Positions 26,815-36,117 are shown, counted from the stretch's first letter. The stretch: DNA of 64,000 bases from Streptomyces atratus (GCF_900119365.1 NZ_FPJO01000002.1:124001-188000); one strand, 5' to 3'. Translations and numbers: made by a program. Notes: a model not told the origin generated them from the sequence alone.

Positions 26815-27552
26815 TCAGACGCCGCAGTTCGGCGCCGACCAGTAGTGGCTGGGGCCCTGGTTGACGTGGACGTGGTCACCGTGGCCCGGGTAGCCCGGGC
26901 CGAGGATCCCGTTGAAGCCGTGGTTGCGGGCCTGCTTGGCGAGGGTGCACAGGGAGTGCGGTCCGGCGCCGAGGTCGGCCGCGTCGCCGTACATGTGGCG
27001 GCTGTTGGACGCACCGCCGACCGCGCTGTTGCAGGACACGGAGCGGAAGCCGCTGGTGATCCGGATGGGCTGGTCACCGAGCGCGTGCCGCAGTGCCTCC
27101 AGCTTCCACATGGTGCTCAGCGCGTTGGCCTTCGCCGTGCCCGCCGCGACGGCACCACCGGCCCAGGTCGAGTTGCACTGGTTGTGCTCGGCGTAGGTGA
27201 AGTGCGCCGGGGTGCAGTCGTTGTCCTGGAGCTCGTAGATCTTGGCCTGGGTGGCCGGGCCCGCGATGCCGTCGGCGGCGAGGCCGTAGGCGGCCTGGAA
27301 GCGCTTGACGGCGGCGGTGGTGGCCGGCCCGTAGGAGCCGTCGATGGCGAGCACGGAGTTGTAGCCGGGGTAGCCGGCCACCCGGATCTGGAGCTGGACG
27401 ACGTCGTTGCCGGTGGCGCCGGGGGACATGGTGCGGGTCCAGGTGTAGCAGCCGTCGGCCTGTGCGGTGCCGGCGGTCACCACGGCACCACCCAAGGCGA
27501 AAGCCATGGTCATGACAAGCCCGAGCAGGAGTCGTGCGGTACGTCTGAGCAT
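26815..27552 (-). CDS. Secreted zinc D-Ala-D-Ala carboxypeptidase (M15, S. albus G type)
   Basis: 245 aa. A signal peptide ends ~AQA/DG at residue 32. A peptidoglycan-binding domain (~40-110, VVQLQIRVAGYPG, DGSYGPATTAAVKRFQ) is followed by an M15 catalytic domain with SRHMYGDAADLG (H186, D193) and HVH (H227-H229) as zinc ligands. Very close to the classical Streptomyces albus G DD-carboxypeptidase. It trims peptidoglycan stem peptides outside the cell. The start at 27552 has GGGAG 7 bases upstream. Confidence 0.93.
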   Translation of the reverse strand: MLRRTARLLLGLVMTMAFALGGAVVTAGTAQADGCYTWTRTMSPGATGNDVVQLQIRVAGYPGYNSVLAIDGSYGPATTAAVKRFQAAYGLAADGIAGPATQAKIYELQDNDCTPAHFTYAEHNQCNSTWAGGAVAAGTAKANALSTMWKLEALRHALGDQPIRITSGFRSVSCNSAVGGASNSRHMYGDAADLGAGPHSLCTLAKQARNHGFNGILGPGYPGHGDHVHVNQGPSHYWSAPNCGV

Positions 27553-27663
27553 GAGGGGGCTCCCTGCCGTGAGGAGGTATGGGGAGAGAGCCTGTCGGAC
27601 GAGTCGACGCGCGTCAACTGCCCACGTACAAACGGCAGTTGACAGCCGCTCGGGAGCAAAGCC

Positions 27664-27705
27664 CGACGGGCCCGGTCCCCCTCGCGGGAAGGACCGGGCC
27701 CGTCG
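27664..27705. terminator. Terminator of def
   Basis: 15-bp stem CGACGGGCCCGGTCC / GGACCGGGCCCGTCG with a 12-base loop, 20 bp beyond the def stop. Confidence 0.85.
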
Positions 27706-27724
27706 GCGACAGCCAAGTGTGCGC

Positions 27725-28363
27725 TCAGTCGTTCGGCACGGTCTCGTAGCGCGGGGTGTTCTCCGCCATCTGCCGCAGCGCGTCCTTGCGGTCCCGCTTC
27801 GAGAGCCGGTCGATGTACAGGTAGCCGTACAGATGGTCCGTCTCGTGCTGGAGGCAGCGGGCGAAGTAGCCGCTGCCCCGGACCTTGACCGGGTTGCCCT
27901 TGGCGTCCTGTCCACGGACCACCGCGTAGTCCGGGCGGGCCAGCGAGGCGTACGCCGTCGGGACGGAGAGGCAGCCCTCGTTGGAGTCGTCCAGGACCCG
28001 GTCCTCGGGCGCCAGCTCCTCCAGCACCGGGTTGCAGACCGCGCCCACGTGCCGCACGCCCTCGTCGTCCGGGCAGTCGTAGACGAAGACCTTGAGGTCG
28101 ACACCGATCTGGTTGGCGGCCAGGCCCACGCCCTCCGCCGTCCGCTGGCTCGCGAACATGTCGTCGATCAGCCGGGCCAGCTCGTCGTCGAACTCGGTGA
28201 CGTCCTTGCACTCCCTGTGGAGCACCGGGTTGCCCACGACCGTGATCGGACGGGAGGTGCCGCGCTCGCGATGCGCCGCCTCGCGCGCCTCACAGTCCTC
28301 GGTGTCCACGACGAAACCCTCGTCGTCGACGCTGATCTGCTCGTCCGTCTCCTGCTGCGCCAT
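27725..28363 (-). CDS. def: Peptide deformylase
   Basis: 212 aa. It removes the formyl group from nascent proteins. The three motifs are complete: [10 protein letters not shown] (78-87), EGCLSVP (129-135, metal Cys131) and QHETDHLYG (172-180, H173, E174, H177). A ~35-residue acidic N-terminal extension ([16 protein letters not shown]) precedes the catalytic domain, as in several actinobacterial paralogues. Confidence 0.95.
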   Translation of the reverse strand: MAQQETDEQISVDDEGFVVDTEDCEAREAAHRERGTSRPITVVGNPVLHRECKDVTEFDDELARLIDDMFASQRTAEGVGLAANQIGVDLKVFVYDCPDDEGVRHVGAVCNPVLEELAPEDRVLDDSNEGCLSVPTAYASLARPDYAVVRGQDAKGNPVKVRGSGYFARCLQHETDHLYGYLYIDRLSKRDRKDALRQMAENTPRYETVPND

Positions 28364-28385
28364 GTCCGCCGTACGCCTTCCTCAA

Positions 28386-28438
28386 ACCTGAAACCGGGCC
28401 CTGGACCTGAAGCCCGGCCCTACCTGAAACCCGGCCGT
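28386..28438. repeat. Three tandem 17-19 bp repeats upstream of def
   Basis: Imperfect copies of ACCTGAAACCCGGCC at 28386, 28405 and 28422, in the promoter-proximal region of def. No function is evident. Confidence 0.7.
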
Positions 28439-28473
28439 CCGACTGTTGCGGGGCCCGGGCACCCGAGCACCGC

Positions 28474-28506
28474 GACCGGTGCCCGTACAGCCTACGGGCA
28501 CCGGTC
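28474..28506. terminator. Terminator of the TPR gene
   Basis: 14-bp stem GACCGGTGCCCGTA / TACGGGCACCGGTC with a 5-base loop, beginning at the stop codon of the TPR gene. Confidence 0.85.
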
Positions 28507-29497
28507 AGCAGACTTCTTCGAGATCCCGCCACTCGCGGCTGTCCGGGCTGTCCGCCACCCAGCCGTCCAGCAGACCGCGCACCAGCCCGGCCGGCGCCGC
28601 TATCCCGCACTCCCGCTCGGGCACCCACAGCTCACCGGCGGTGCGGTGGCCCAGCGGGCCCGGATGCCCCGGCTCGCTGTGGTCGTGCGGGTCGAGGTGC
28701 TCGCCGTCGCCCTCGTCGCTCTCCATCCGGCTCTCCGAGCAGGCCCGGCAGAGCAGCCGCACGGAGGACGACCAGTCCTCGGCGGCGAACCCGGCGTCGG
28801 ACGCCAGCTGCTCCAGCGCGTCCCGGTCCGCCTCGGTGGCCGCTTCGAGCAGCACCACCCAGGTCGGCACGGGGGACGGCGCCCACAGCTCGATCTCGTC
28901 GAAGACGGGGTACGAAGGCCCGGCCGCGGTGACCCGCTCGCCGTGCGGCACCCCGTCGTGCAGGACGACCTCGCCCCAGCGGCGGCCGGACGACGGCAGC
29001 GGAATGGAGAGCACCTCCATCCGGGCCGGATCGAGCCTGCGGCCCCAGACCACCTCGGCCTCGCCCTCCGGCGACAGCCGTACCGCGGCGCTGCCCAGCT
29101 CCATGCCGACCGGCTCGCTGTTGGCCGCCGAGGTGTGCTGGCCGGCGCCCGGCACCTTCAGGCCGTACGCCTGCCAGGCCCGGCGGGCCAGCGGCCAGTC
29201 CTGCAGCGCGGTGGCGGCGATCCCGACGTTCCACCAGTCGGGAGCGCCGGATTCCTTGTCGAGCAGCGCGACGGCCCGCAGGCCGGCGGCTCTCGCCTGT
29301 TCCCAGTCATGCCGGAACTTGTGCAGCAGCGCCAGGTTGAACCACGACTCCGAGAGCCAGGGTTCCAGGTCCGCCGCACGTGTCAGCAGTGCGCCCGCGT
29401 CCTCGTACCGGCCGTCGCCGATCAGCGTGAACGCGCGGTCCGTGGCCTGCCGCCAAGAGGCGGAGGGCCGATGCCGTACCTTCCCGAAGATCCTCAC
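28505..29497 (-). CDS. TPR-containing hypothetical protein
   Basis: 330 aa. The N-terminal ~120 residues form tetratricopeptide-like helices (AFTLIGDGRYEDAGALLTRA, SWFNLALLHKFRHDWEQARA, WWNVGIAATALQDWPLARRA). The C-terminal two thirds is an uncharacterised domain with an acidic, His-rich segment (DEGDGEHLDPHDHSEPGH). It is well conserved in Streptomyces but without known function. GTG 29497 (VRIFGKVRHRP) is the likely start; ATG 29557 is possible. Confidence 0.8.
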   Translation of the reverse strand: MRIFGKVRHRPSASWRQATDRAFTLIGDGRYEDAGALLTRAADLEPWLSESWFNLALLHKFRHDWEQARAAGLRAVALLDKESGAPDWWNVGIAATALQDWPLARRAWQAYGLKVPGAGQHTSAANSEPVGMELGSAAVRLSPEGEAEVVWGRRLDPARMEVLSIPLPSSGRRWGEVVLHDGVPHGERVTAAGPSYPVFDEIELWAPSPVPTWVVLLEAATEADRDALEQLASDAGFAAEDWSSSVRLLCRACSESRMESDEGDGEHLDPHDHSEPGHPGPLGHRTAGELWVPERECGIAAPAGLVRGLLDGWVADSPDSREWRDLEEVC

Positions 29498-29588
29498 GAT
29501 TCCCGCCCGTCCCGACTGGACACCCTCGTTTTCCGCTCTTCTTCGCATCCAACCATGCCGGGCCGGACGCCCGCTCATTACCCATGGG

Positions 29589-30851
29589 TTACCCGGGCAG
29601 GACCGGGGCCGGACCGCCCCGGGCCAGGACCCTGGCCAGTGATTCCACGACTTCGGGCTGATAGTCGTGGGCGGTCCCGAGCCTGAGTTGTTCCAGTGCG
29701 CCCAGCGGCCCGATGAGACTTTCCCCGCACAGGTCGTCGTATGCGTTGACGACCCTGACGATCCTGGCGGACAACGGCTGCTCGCGATAGGGGTCGGCCT
29801 GCCGTTCGACGACGACGGCAATCTCGGTGTCCACCCCGGTCTGCCGGACCACGGCCCCGCCGAGCAGCGCGATGCGGCGCTGCTCGGCGGCGGGCAGGGT
29901 GGCCGTCGCCCCGTCCGGGACCGGGTCGACCAGCGAGAGCTGGCCGATGTCGTGCATCAGGGCGGCGTGCTCCAGCACGGTCAGCCGGCTCCCGGAGAGC
30001 CCCAGCTCACGGCCGACGGCCCGGCAGAGCACCGCGACCCTGCGGGCGTGCCCGTGCGGGGTGTACCCGGCGATCTCGGTGGACCTGGCGAGCGAGGCGA
30101 TGGTCTGCCGGTAGGTGGTGCGCACGGCGACGAACCGGCGGAACGAGAGCTGGGTCAGCAGCAGCGGTACGCACAGGACGGGCAGCGCCCACAGCCCGGC
30201 GACGGCCACCCCGAGGGCCATCACGACCCCGGTCGCGCAGACCGCCGACCCGATGCCGATGAGACCGCGCAGCTCGTCCCGCAGGAGCGGCGGGTAGGGG
30301 TGGCGGGTGCGCGAGCGCAGCAGCAGGGCCGCGAGCACGGCGTCGCACAGCGCGGTCAGGACGAGGATCAGGAGCAGCACGAGCACATAGGACGGGCCCT
30401 CGCCGAACCGGCTCCCGGCGCGGCCGCTGTTGTACAGGGGCTGGAAGCACACGGCGGCGAAGGCGACGGTCAGGATGCGGCGGGCCACCCGGTCGAGTGC
30501 CGGTCCGGCGCCGCGCGCCACATGGGGCACGCAGGCGACCAGCTGCGCCGCGACGAGCACGGCGATCACCTGGAGGACGCCGTGCGAGGTCGGTCCGCCG
30601 CCGCTGCGGCCGAGCAGGGCGTACGCGAGCGCTCCGGCGGCTCCGAGCGGTGCGGGCTCCCGCTCCCCGGGCAGCGCGCCCCAGCGGGCCAGTTCGCCCA
30701 CCGTGATGAGCACCCCGAAGGCGAGGGCGTGGCCGGGGTCGTGGAGGCCGTACCAGAGGGTGTGGGCGAGCCCGGCGGCGGCGAGCAGGGCCGCGGCGGC
30801 GCGGACGGTGAGGACGGCGGGCGGCTGTGTCCCGGCCCTGGCCCGGGTCAT
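29589..30851 (-). CDS. Membrane HD-domain phosphohydrolase-like protein
   Basis: 420 aa. About six transmembrane segments (1-230) precede a cytosolic HD domain (GHARRVAVLCRAVGRELGL, then ALMHDIGQLSL). The GYP motif and the HHE part of classical HD-GYP phosphodiesterases are absent, so it may be catalytically weak or a partner protein. The start overlaps the upstream HD-GYP gene by 4 bases (ATGA), so they are co-translated. Confidence 0.85.
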   Translation of the reverse strand: MTRARAGTQPPAVLTVRAAAALLAAAGLAHTLWYGLHDPGHALAFGVLITVGELARWGALPGEREPAPLGAAGALAYALLGRSGGGPTSHGVLQVIAVLVAAQLVACVPHVARGAGPALDRVARRILTVAFAAVCFQPLYNSGRAGSRFGEGPSYVLVLLLILVLTALCDAVLAALLLRSRTRHPYPPLLRDELRGLIGIGSAVCATGVVMALGVAVAGLWALPVLCVPLLLTQLSFRRFVAVRTTYRQTIASLARSTEIAGYTPHGHARRVAVLCRAVGRELGLSGSRLTVLEHAALMHDIGQLSLVDPVPDGATATLPAAEQRRIALLGGAVVRQTGVDTEIAVVVERQADPYREQPLSARIVRVVNAYDDLCGESLIGPLGALEQLRLGTAHDYQPEVVESLARVLARGGPAPVLPG

Positions 30852-32392
30852 CCGCGACGGTCCGCGGCCGACTGCGGACCGGGCACCGCGCCGAGCCCGT
30901 CCGCCGGTGGCTGCGGAGGGGGTACGCGGTCGAGTCCGCCGGACGGCCGGGGGCGGCCCGGGACGGCCTTCCCGCTCTCGCTCCGGGGCCCCGGGATCCC
31001 CGGCTCGTCCGCCGTCACGGCCGTCGTCACCGCCGACCAGCCGTGCCGTTCGAGACCGCGCACCAGCGCCCTGACCATCTGCGGGTCGAACTGCGTGCCC
31101 GCGCACCGCTTCAGCTCCTCCAGCGCGGCCGGCACCGGTCTCCCCCGCCGGTACGACCGGGTCGACGTCATCGCGTCGAAGGCGTCCGCCACCGCGACGA
31201 CCCGGGCGAACTCCGGGATCTCGCGCCCGCTGAGCCCGTACGGATAGCCGCTGCCGTCGAGCCGTTCGTGGTGGTGCAGGATCGCGGCCCGCGCCTCGCC
31301 GAGGAAGCCGATGCCGCGGACGATCTCGTGCCCGTACTCCGGATGCAGTTCGATCACCTGTCGCTCCTCCGGCGTGAGCGGCCCGTCCTTGCGGAGCACC
31401 CGGGTGGGGACACCGAGCTTGCCGACGTCGTGCAGGATGCCGGCGAAGCGGACGACCTCCAGGCGGTCCGGGTCCATGCCCAGTTCACGGGCGATGAGGA
31501 CGGAGGCCCGCCCGACCCGTTCGCTGTGGCCGCGGGTGTACGTGTCCTTGATGTCGACGGCCTGCACCAGCGCCCTGATGGTGGCGCGGTGGGCGGCGTG
31601 CTCGCGGTGGTACTGGGCGAAGACCCAGCAGGAGATGTACATCGGCAGCAGGACGATCAGCGCGGAGAGCGGACCGTGCGGGCCGCGCCACAGGACCGCC
31701 ATCATCAGCCCGGCCAGTCCGTGCACCAGGTGCGCTCCCAGCGAGCGGGGCAGCAGCCCGCTCCAGGCCCGCCGCAGGGGCAGCCGTTCGGCCGCGACCA
31801 GGATGGAGCCGTCCAGCGCGGTCAGCACGAGGCTGAAGGCCAGGGCGGCGGCGCAGGCGGGCAGGATCGCGTAGGGCAGGTCGGGGAGCCGGCCGGAGCC
31901 GCCGAGCGTGGCGGTGCCGCCGAGGAGTCCGTGGACGGACGAGGCCGCCCAGACCGTGACGGTGAGCTGCGCGGCCCGCCAGACGCGCCGTGCGGTGGCG
32001 GGCGGCTGTTCCACCCGGCCGACGAGCGAGCCGGGCACGGCGACGAGGGCTGCGGCTGCGGGCGGCAGCAGGAAGGCGGCGGCGAGCAGCAGCGGAAAGA
32101 ACGATCCGGCACGGATCGGCACGGAGCTGCCGAAGAAGGGGCAGCGGCCGGGGAGTTCACAGACCAGATAGAGCCCGGTGAGCAGTGCGACGGTGACCCA
32201 CGGGGTCCCCGCGCCGGTGCGCAGGGCGGGGAGCACGCACCACAGGGCGCCCACCGCGACCGCCGGAATGTACGCGCGCGCCGCCCCGCGTGTGGCTCTC
32301 ACCCGCTCGGCCCGCCCCCCCAACATGGTCAATGGAGGCGCCACGCTAGCGAGTTGTGCGACCCGTCGAGCTTCAATGAGCCCGATTAGCAC
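30848..32392 (-). CDS. Membrane HD-GYP domain phosphohydrolase
   Basis: Up to 514 aa. About eight hydrophobic segments (35-260) are followed by a full HD-GYP domain: TRGHSERVGRASV, ILHDVGKLGVP, HPEYGHEI, and HHHERLDGSGYP. Such domains hydrolyse cyclic di-GMP or related signals, which control development in Streptomyces. The C-terminal 60 residues are Pro/Gly-rich. The frame begins at GTG 32392 without a good ribosome site; ATG 32326 is an alternative. Paired with the degenerate HD gene downstream. Confidence 0.85.
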   Translation of the reverse strand: MLIGLIEARRVAQLASVAPPLTMLGGRAERVRATRGAARAYIPAVAVGALWCVLPALRTGAGTPWVTVALLTGLYLVCELPGRCPFFGSSVPIRAGSFFPLLLAAAFLLPPAAAALVAVPGSLVGRVEQPPATARRVWRAAQLTVTVWAASSVHGLLGGTATLGGSGRLPDLPYAILPACAAALAFSLVLTALDGSILVAAERLPLRRAWSGLLPRSLGAHLVHGLAGLMMAVLWRGPHGPLSALIVLLPMYISCWVFAQYHREHAAHRATIRALVQAVDIKDTYTRGHSERVGRASVLIARELGMDPDRLEVVRFAGILHDVGKLGVPTRVLRKDGPLTPEERQVIELHPEYGHEIVRGIGFLGEARAAILHHHERLDGSGYPYGLSGREIPEFARVVAVADAFDAMTSTRSYRRGRPVPAALEELKRCAGTQFDPQMVRALVRGLERHGWSAVTTAVTADEPGIPGPRSESGKAVPGRPRPSGGLDRVPPPQPPADGLGAVPGPQSAADRRG

Positions 32393-32411
32393 ATTCGGGT
32401 GATCCTGTGGC

Positions 32412-32435
32412 GGCGGCCGGTACGGCCCGGCCGCC
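32412..32435. terminator. Candidate terminator after rsrA
   Basis: GGCGGCCGG-TACGGC-CCGGCCGCC, 9-bp stem, between the rsrA stop and the HD-GYP gene. Confidence 0.6.
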
Positions 32436-32440
32436 GGGTG

Positions 32441-32761
32441 TCACTCCTTGGCGGCGGTCGGCTGTTCGCTCGCCGCGGCCGTCACGTCCTGCTCGGGCAC
32501 GGCCTGCCCCGAGCGGATCAGATCGATCCGGCCCATGACCTTGGACCGCAGATCGCTGGGCACGTCGTCCTGGCCGCAGCAGCGCTTCACCAGCTTCTTG
32601 ACCGCCTGCTCCAGGCCGTACTTCTCCAGGCACGGGGAGCACTCCTCGAAGTGCACCTCGAACTTGGTGCAGTCGCTGTCGGGCATCTCGTGGTCGAGGA
32701 ACTCATAGAGATGATCGAGGACTTCCGAGCAGTCCGTCTCGTGCGGCTCTCCGCAGCTCAT
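32441..32761 (-). CDS. rsrA: Zinc-binding redox-sensitive anti-sigma factor RsrA
   Basis: 106-aa ZAS-family anti-sigma factor. Cysteines at 3, 11, 31, 41, 44, 61 and 62 and His37 match S. coelicolor RsrA exactly, including the H37-x3-C41-x2-C44 motif. Disulfide stress oxidises it, releases zinc and frees SigR. Its start overlaps the sigR stop (ATGA), ensuring equal production. Confidence 0.97.
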   Translation of the reverse strand: MSCGEPHETDCSEVLDHLYEFLDHEMPDSDCTKFEVHFEECSPCLEKYGLEQAVKKLVKRCCGQDDVPSDLRSKVMGRIDLIRSGQAVPEQDVTAAASEQPTAAKE

Positions 32762-33600
32762 GAGCCCGAGCCTTTCCGATCGTCCGACTCTCCGGCACCG
32801 GCCGGGACGAGCCCGCGCTCACGGGCGTAGTCCTCCAGCATGCCGCGCAGCTGGCGGCGGCCCCGGTGCAGTCGGGACATCACCGTACCGATGGGAGTCC
32901 CCATGATGTCCGCGATCTCCTTGTAGGCAAAGCCCTCGACATCGGCGAGATACACGGCGATGCGGAACTCCTCGGGGATCGCCTGCAGTGCGGACTTCAC
33001 GTCGGAGTCGGGCAGGTGGTCGAGCGCCTGCGACTCCGCGGAGCGCAGACCGGTCGACATGTGCGACTCGGCACGCGCCAGCTGCCAGTCCTCGATCTCC
33101 TCGGCGGCGCTGCGCTGGGGTTCGCGCTGCTTCTTGCGGTACGAGTTGATGAACGTGTTGGTGAGGATGCGGTACATCCACGCCTTGAGATTGGTGCCCT
33201 CACGGAACTGGTGGAAGGAGCCGTACGCCTTGGCATACGTCTCCTGGACCAGGTCCTCGGCGTCCGCGGGGTTGCGCGTCATGCGCAGCGCGGCCGAGTA
33301 CATCTGGTCGAGGTAACCGAGCGCGTCCCGCTCGAAGCGCGCGTTGCGCTCGGCGGGCGTCTCCTGTGCGCGGCCGTCGTCGGTCCCTGTGTCGGTCCCA
33401 GTGACCGGACCCACCTCCTCCAACGCTGTGGCGGAGCCGAAACCGGACCCGCTCGAATCGGAGAATAGTCGACCTTGCTTCGAGACGGGCTGTCGTTCCG
33501 ATCCGCCCAGTGCCCGCTCGGAAGTGGTCTTGGCCGCATGCAGCACCGTCCACTCCAGGTCAGCGGCGTTCGAGCGGCGCGGGCAGATGGTCGAACCCAT
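32758..33600 (-). CDS. sigR: Thiol-oxidative-stress ECF sigma factor SigR (long and short forms)
   Basis: 280 aa from ATG 33600, or 218 aa from GTG 33414 (VGPVTGTD, with TTGGAGGAG just before). Sigma region 2 is at [21 protein letters not shown], and region 4 at [21 protein letters not shown]. coelicolor makes a stable short form and an unstable, N-terminally extended form from the sigma-R-dependent promoter. The same layout is visible here, because a sigma-R promoter lies only ~50 bp before ATG 33600, which has its own GAGAGGGAG ribosome site. Confidence 0.95.
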   Translation of the reverse strand: MGSTICPRRSNAADLEWTVLHAAKTTSERALGGSERQPVSKQGRLFSDSSGSGFGSATALEEVGPVTGTDTGTDDGRAQETPAERNARFERDALGYLDQMYSAALRMTRNPADAEDLVQETYAKAYGSFHQFREGTNLKAWMYRILTNTFINSYRKKQREPQRSAAEEIEDWQLARAESHMSTGLRSAESQALDHLPDSDVKSALQAIPEEFRIAVYLADVEGFAYKEIADIMGTPIGTVMSRLHRGRRQLRGMLEDYARERGLVPAGAGESDDRKGSGS

Positions 33601-33649
33601 GCGACGGACTCCCTCTCCACGTACGACATTGATGTACCGATGACACCGA

Positions 33650-33677
33650 CAACAGCGGCCCCCCGCGCAACATTCCC
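33650..33677 (-). promoter_or_regulatory. Sigma-R-dependent promoter of sigR (p2)
   Basis: Read on the minus strand: GGGAAT (33677-33672), exactly 18 bases, GTTG (33653-33650), a perfect fit to the sigma-R consensus GGGAAT-N18-GTT. It would start the RNA near 33642, upstream of the long-form ATG at 33600, giving positive feedback. Confidence 0.93.
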
Positions 33678-33687
33678 GGGGCGTACG

Positions 33688-34365
33688 TCACACGAGGGCG
33701 GCCAGCCAGCCGGTCACGGCGGCGGTCAGGACGCCCATCGCCTCGTCCTGGCCCGGACCGGCCTTCTTCGGCACGGCGAACCCGTGGTCGCCGTACGGCA
33801 CTTCGGCGATCTCGTACTCCCCCGGCGGGAATTCGGCGGGCCGCCCGAACGGGTCGTGGCCGCCCTGCACGACGAGCGTGGGTACGCCGGCGCCGAGGAG
33901 CTCGTCCTCGCGGGACTTCTCGGGCTTGCCCGGGGGATGCAGCGGGAAGCTGAGCGCGAGAACGGCGTGGGCACCGAGCTCCGCGGCGGTCCGGCAGGCC
34001 ACCCGGGCCCCGGCGCTCCGCCCGCCCGCGACGACGGGCGCCCCGGCGGCGGCGAGCGCGGGCCACAGCCCCCGCCACCCGGTGTCCAGGGTCTTCGGGG
34101 CGGGCGCGAGCCGCTTCCCGGCGACCCGCCACGGCTGCTCCACCAGGGCCACGGTCACCCCGTGGGCGGGCAGCGCGGCGGCCAGGGCCTGGAGGTCGCG
34201 GGCCTCGATGCCGCCGCCCGCGCCATGGCCGAGGGCCAGCACCAGCCGCGCGCTCCCGGTCTCCTTCGTGCCCGTCGCGGGGAACCAGCTGATCCTGGCC
34301 GGCCCGGCATCGGTGTCGACCGTTTCGGCCGCCTCGGGCCGGCAGCCTGTCTCTGTAGTACTCAC
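33688..34365 (-). CDS. Alpha/beta hydrolase (Tex30/KANL3-like dienelactone hydrolase fold)
   Basis: 225 aa. Oxyanion segment GHGAGGG, nucleophile elbow GGRSAGARV (Ser), acid in GGHDPFG and His in GDHGF complete a catalytic triad. Substrate unknown. GTG 34365 is chosen because GGGGAGG lies 9 bases upstream; ATG 34374 would sit against the ribosome site. It lies upstream of sigR in the same direction, separated by the sigR promoter region. Confidence 0.82.
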   Translation of the reverse strand: MSTTETGCRPEAAETVDTDAGPARISWFPATGTKETGSARLVLALGHGAGGGIEARDLQALAAALPAHGVTVALVEQPWRVAGKRLAPAPKTLDTGWRGLWPALAAAGAPVVAGGRSAGARVACRTAAELGAHAVLALSFPLHPPGKPEKSREDELLGAGVPTLVVQGGHDPFGRPAEFPPGEYEIAEVPYGDHGFAVPKKAGPGQDEAMGVLTAAVTGWLAALV

Positions 34366-34390
34366 GTGTCCCATCCTCCCCGCCGGAGGC

Positions 34391-35206
34391 TCAGAAGAGT
34401 GTGCCCACCTCCGGCGCGGCCAGCTCTTCCAGCAGTTCGGGGCCGTTGTTGCGGACGTTGCTGACGGCCGTGGCCACCGGATAGGCCCGCATCAGCCCGC
34501 CCGGCGGCGGTGCGAGCAGCGCCTTCAGCTCCTCGACGTCGGTGCGCGAGGGGTCGAGCCAGGCGTCCCAGCGGTCCGGGGTCAGCATCAGCGGCATCCG
34601 GGGGTGGATGCCGGCGAGCGTGGCGGGGCCGTCGGCGGGGGCTACGGCGAGCGGAGTGGTCTCCGCCTCGGTCGTGATCACCGAGCAGGTCACCCACCAG
34701 GCCATCGGGTGGTCGTCCGGCAGCGTCCGGTCGCGCCAGAACTCGTACAGGCCGGCCATCGCGAAGACCGATCCGTCGGCGGGTGTCACGAAGTACGGCT
34801 GCTTGCGTGGGCGCTTCTTCCTCCCCTTCTCCTCCAGCTGCCGTTCGTCCGCGCCGGTGACCCACTCGTAGTAGCCGTCGGCGGGCAGGATGCAGCGCCG
34901 GGAGACGAAGGGGCGGCGGAAGGACGGCTTCTCATGGACGGTCTCCGCACGGGCGTTGATCATCCGCGCGGCGCCCTCCGGGGACTTCGCCCAGGACGGT
35001 ACGAGTCCCCACTTCAGCGCGCGCATCTGGCGAACCGGACGCGGGTCGTCTGCGTCTTTCACAGGACGCTCCAGTACGGCGTAGACCTCCTTGGTGGGCG
35101 CCACGTTCCAGTCGGGCGCCAGGGTTTCCGCCGGTTCCCACTTCTCGACCCGGAAGAGTCCGGTCAGGTCCTCGGGCCGCCGACTCGCTGCATACCGTCC
35201 GCACAT
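34391..35206 (-). CDS. SRAP-domain DNA-protein crosslink protein (YedK/HMCES family)
   Basis: 271 aa. Cys2 after the initiator Met (MCGRY), N84 in MINARAE, E114 in DGYYEW and the His in IHPRMPL are the catalytic/abasic-site residues of the family. It forms a thiazolidine crosslink with abasic sites in single-stranded DNA and protects them. A Lys/Arg-rich insert (~122-140) is present. Divergent from the M50 protease gene. Confidence 0.93.
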   Translation of the reverse strand: MCGRYAASRRPEDLTGLFRVEKWEPAETLAPDWNVAPTKEVYAVLERPVKDADDPRPVRQMRALKWGLVPSWAKSPEGAARMINARAETVHEKPSFRRPFVSRRCILPADGYYEWVTGADERQLEEKGRKKRPRKQPYFVTPADGSVFAMAGLYEFWRDRTLPDDHPMAWWVTCSVITTEAETTPLAVAPADGPATLAGIHPRMPLMLTPDRWDAWLDPSRTDVEELKALLAPPPGGLMRAYPVATAVSNVRNNGPELLEELAAPEVGTLF

Positions 35207-35283
35207 AAGTGCCAGACTGCCACGACCGCCACGCCGACCGGACGCCGATACCGCAAGCCGAACCGCAAGGAGCCGCCCACGTC

Positions 35284-35997
35284 ATGAACAGCACCGATCT
35301 GGGCAATCTGTGGGACCGCGTGTTCGGTACCCAGCCCGCCCCCGAGCAGTGGCTCGTGGTGGTGACCGGCACACTCGCGCTGATCGCCGTCGTACCGAAC
35401 CCGATATGGCGGCTGACCCGGAACGCGATCACCATCGCGCACGAGGGCGGGCACGGGCTGATCGCCCTGCTCACCGGACGGAAGCTGTCCGGCATCCGGC
35501 TGCACTCGGACACCAGCGGCCTGACCGTCAGCCGCGGCAGGCCGACCGGGATCGGCATGATCCTCACCGCGGCCGCCGGCTACACCGCCGCGCCGCTGCT
35601 GGGCCTGGGCGGCGCGTGGCTGCTGGTCGACGGCAGGATCACCCTGCTGCTGTGGGTGGCCACCGCGCTGCTCGCGGTGATGCTGGTGATGATCCGCAAT
35701 GTGTACGGGGCGCTGACGGTGATCCTCACCGGCTCGGCCTTCCTGCTGGTGTCCTGGCTGGCCTCACCCGCCTGGCAGTCGCTGTTCGCGTACACCGTGG
35801 TCTGGTTCCTGCTGCTCGGCGGCGTGCGCCCGCCCTTCGAGCTCCAGTCCAAGCGGCGGTACGGCGGTGCGCCGGATTCGGACGCGGACCAGCTGTCGCG
35901 GCTGACGGACGTACCGGCCGCGCTCTGGCTCTTCCTCTTCCACGCGGTGTCGCTCTGCTCACTGATCGGCGGCGGGCGCTGGCTGCTCGGCATGTGA
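35284..35997 (+). CDS. M50-family membrane metallopeptidase
   Basis: 237 aa with about six hydrophobic segments. HEGGH (53-57) in the second helix is the zinc site of site-2-protease-like enzymes. A second DG motif is not obvious, as in the M50B-like actinobacterial group. Substrate unknown. AAGGAG precedes the ATG at 35284 by about 11 bases. Confidence 0.85.
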   Translation: MNSTDLGNLWDRVFGTQPAPEQWLVVVTGTLALIAVVPNPIWRLTRNAITIAHEGGHGLIALLTGRKLSGIRLHSDTSGLTVSRGRPTGIGMILTAAAGYTAAPLLGLGGAWLLVDGRITLLLWVATALLAVMLVMIRNVYGALTVILTGSAFLLVSWLASPAWQSLFAYTVVWFLLLGGVRPPFELQSKRRYGGAPDSDADQLSRLTDVPAALWLFLFHAVSLCSLIGGGRWLLGM

Positions 35998-36117
35998 GGG
36001 CCGGCGGCACGGGAGCGCCGGTACCGGCCGATGGCTTCTACCACGCTTGCGCTACGCCCCTGTTTCGACCCATATGATCGAGATTCGGGTTTGCGGTGAG
36101 CCACTAAAGTAAGGGCC

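Noticed and set aside
28386..28438. Tandem repeats upstream of def considered as a CRISPR fragment or regulatory array
   Set aside because: Only three imperfect head-to-tail copies without spacers; listed only as a minor repeat.
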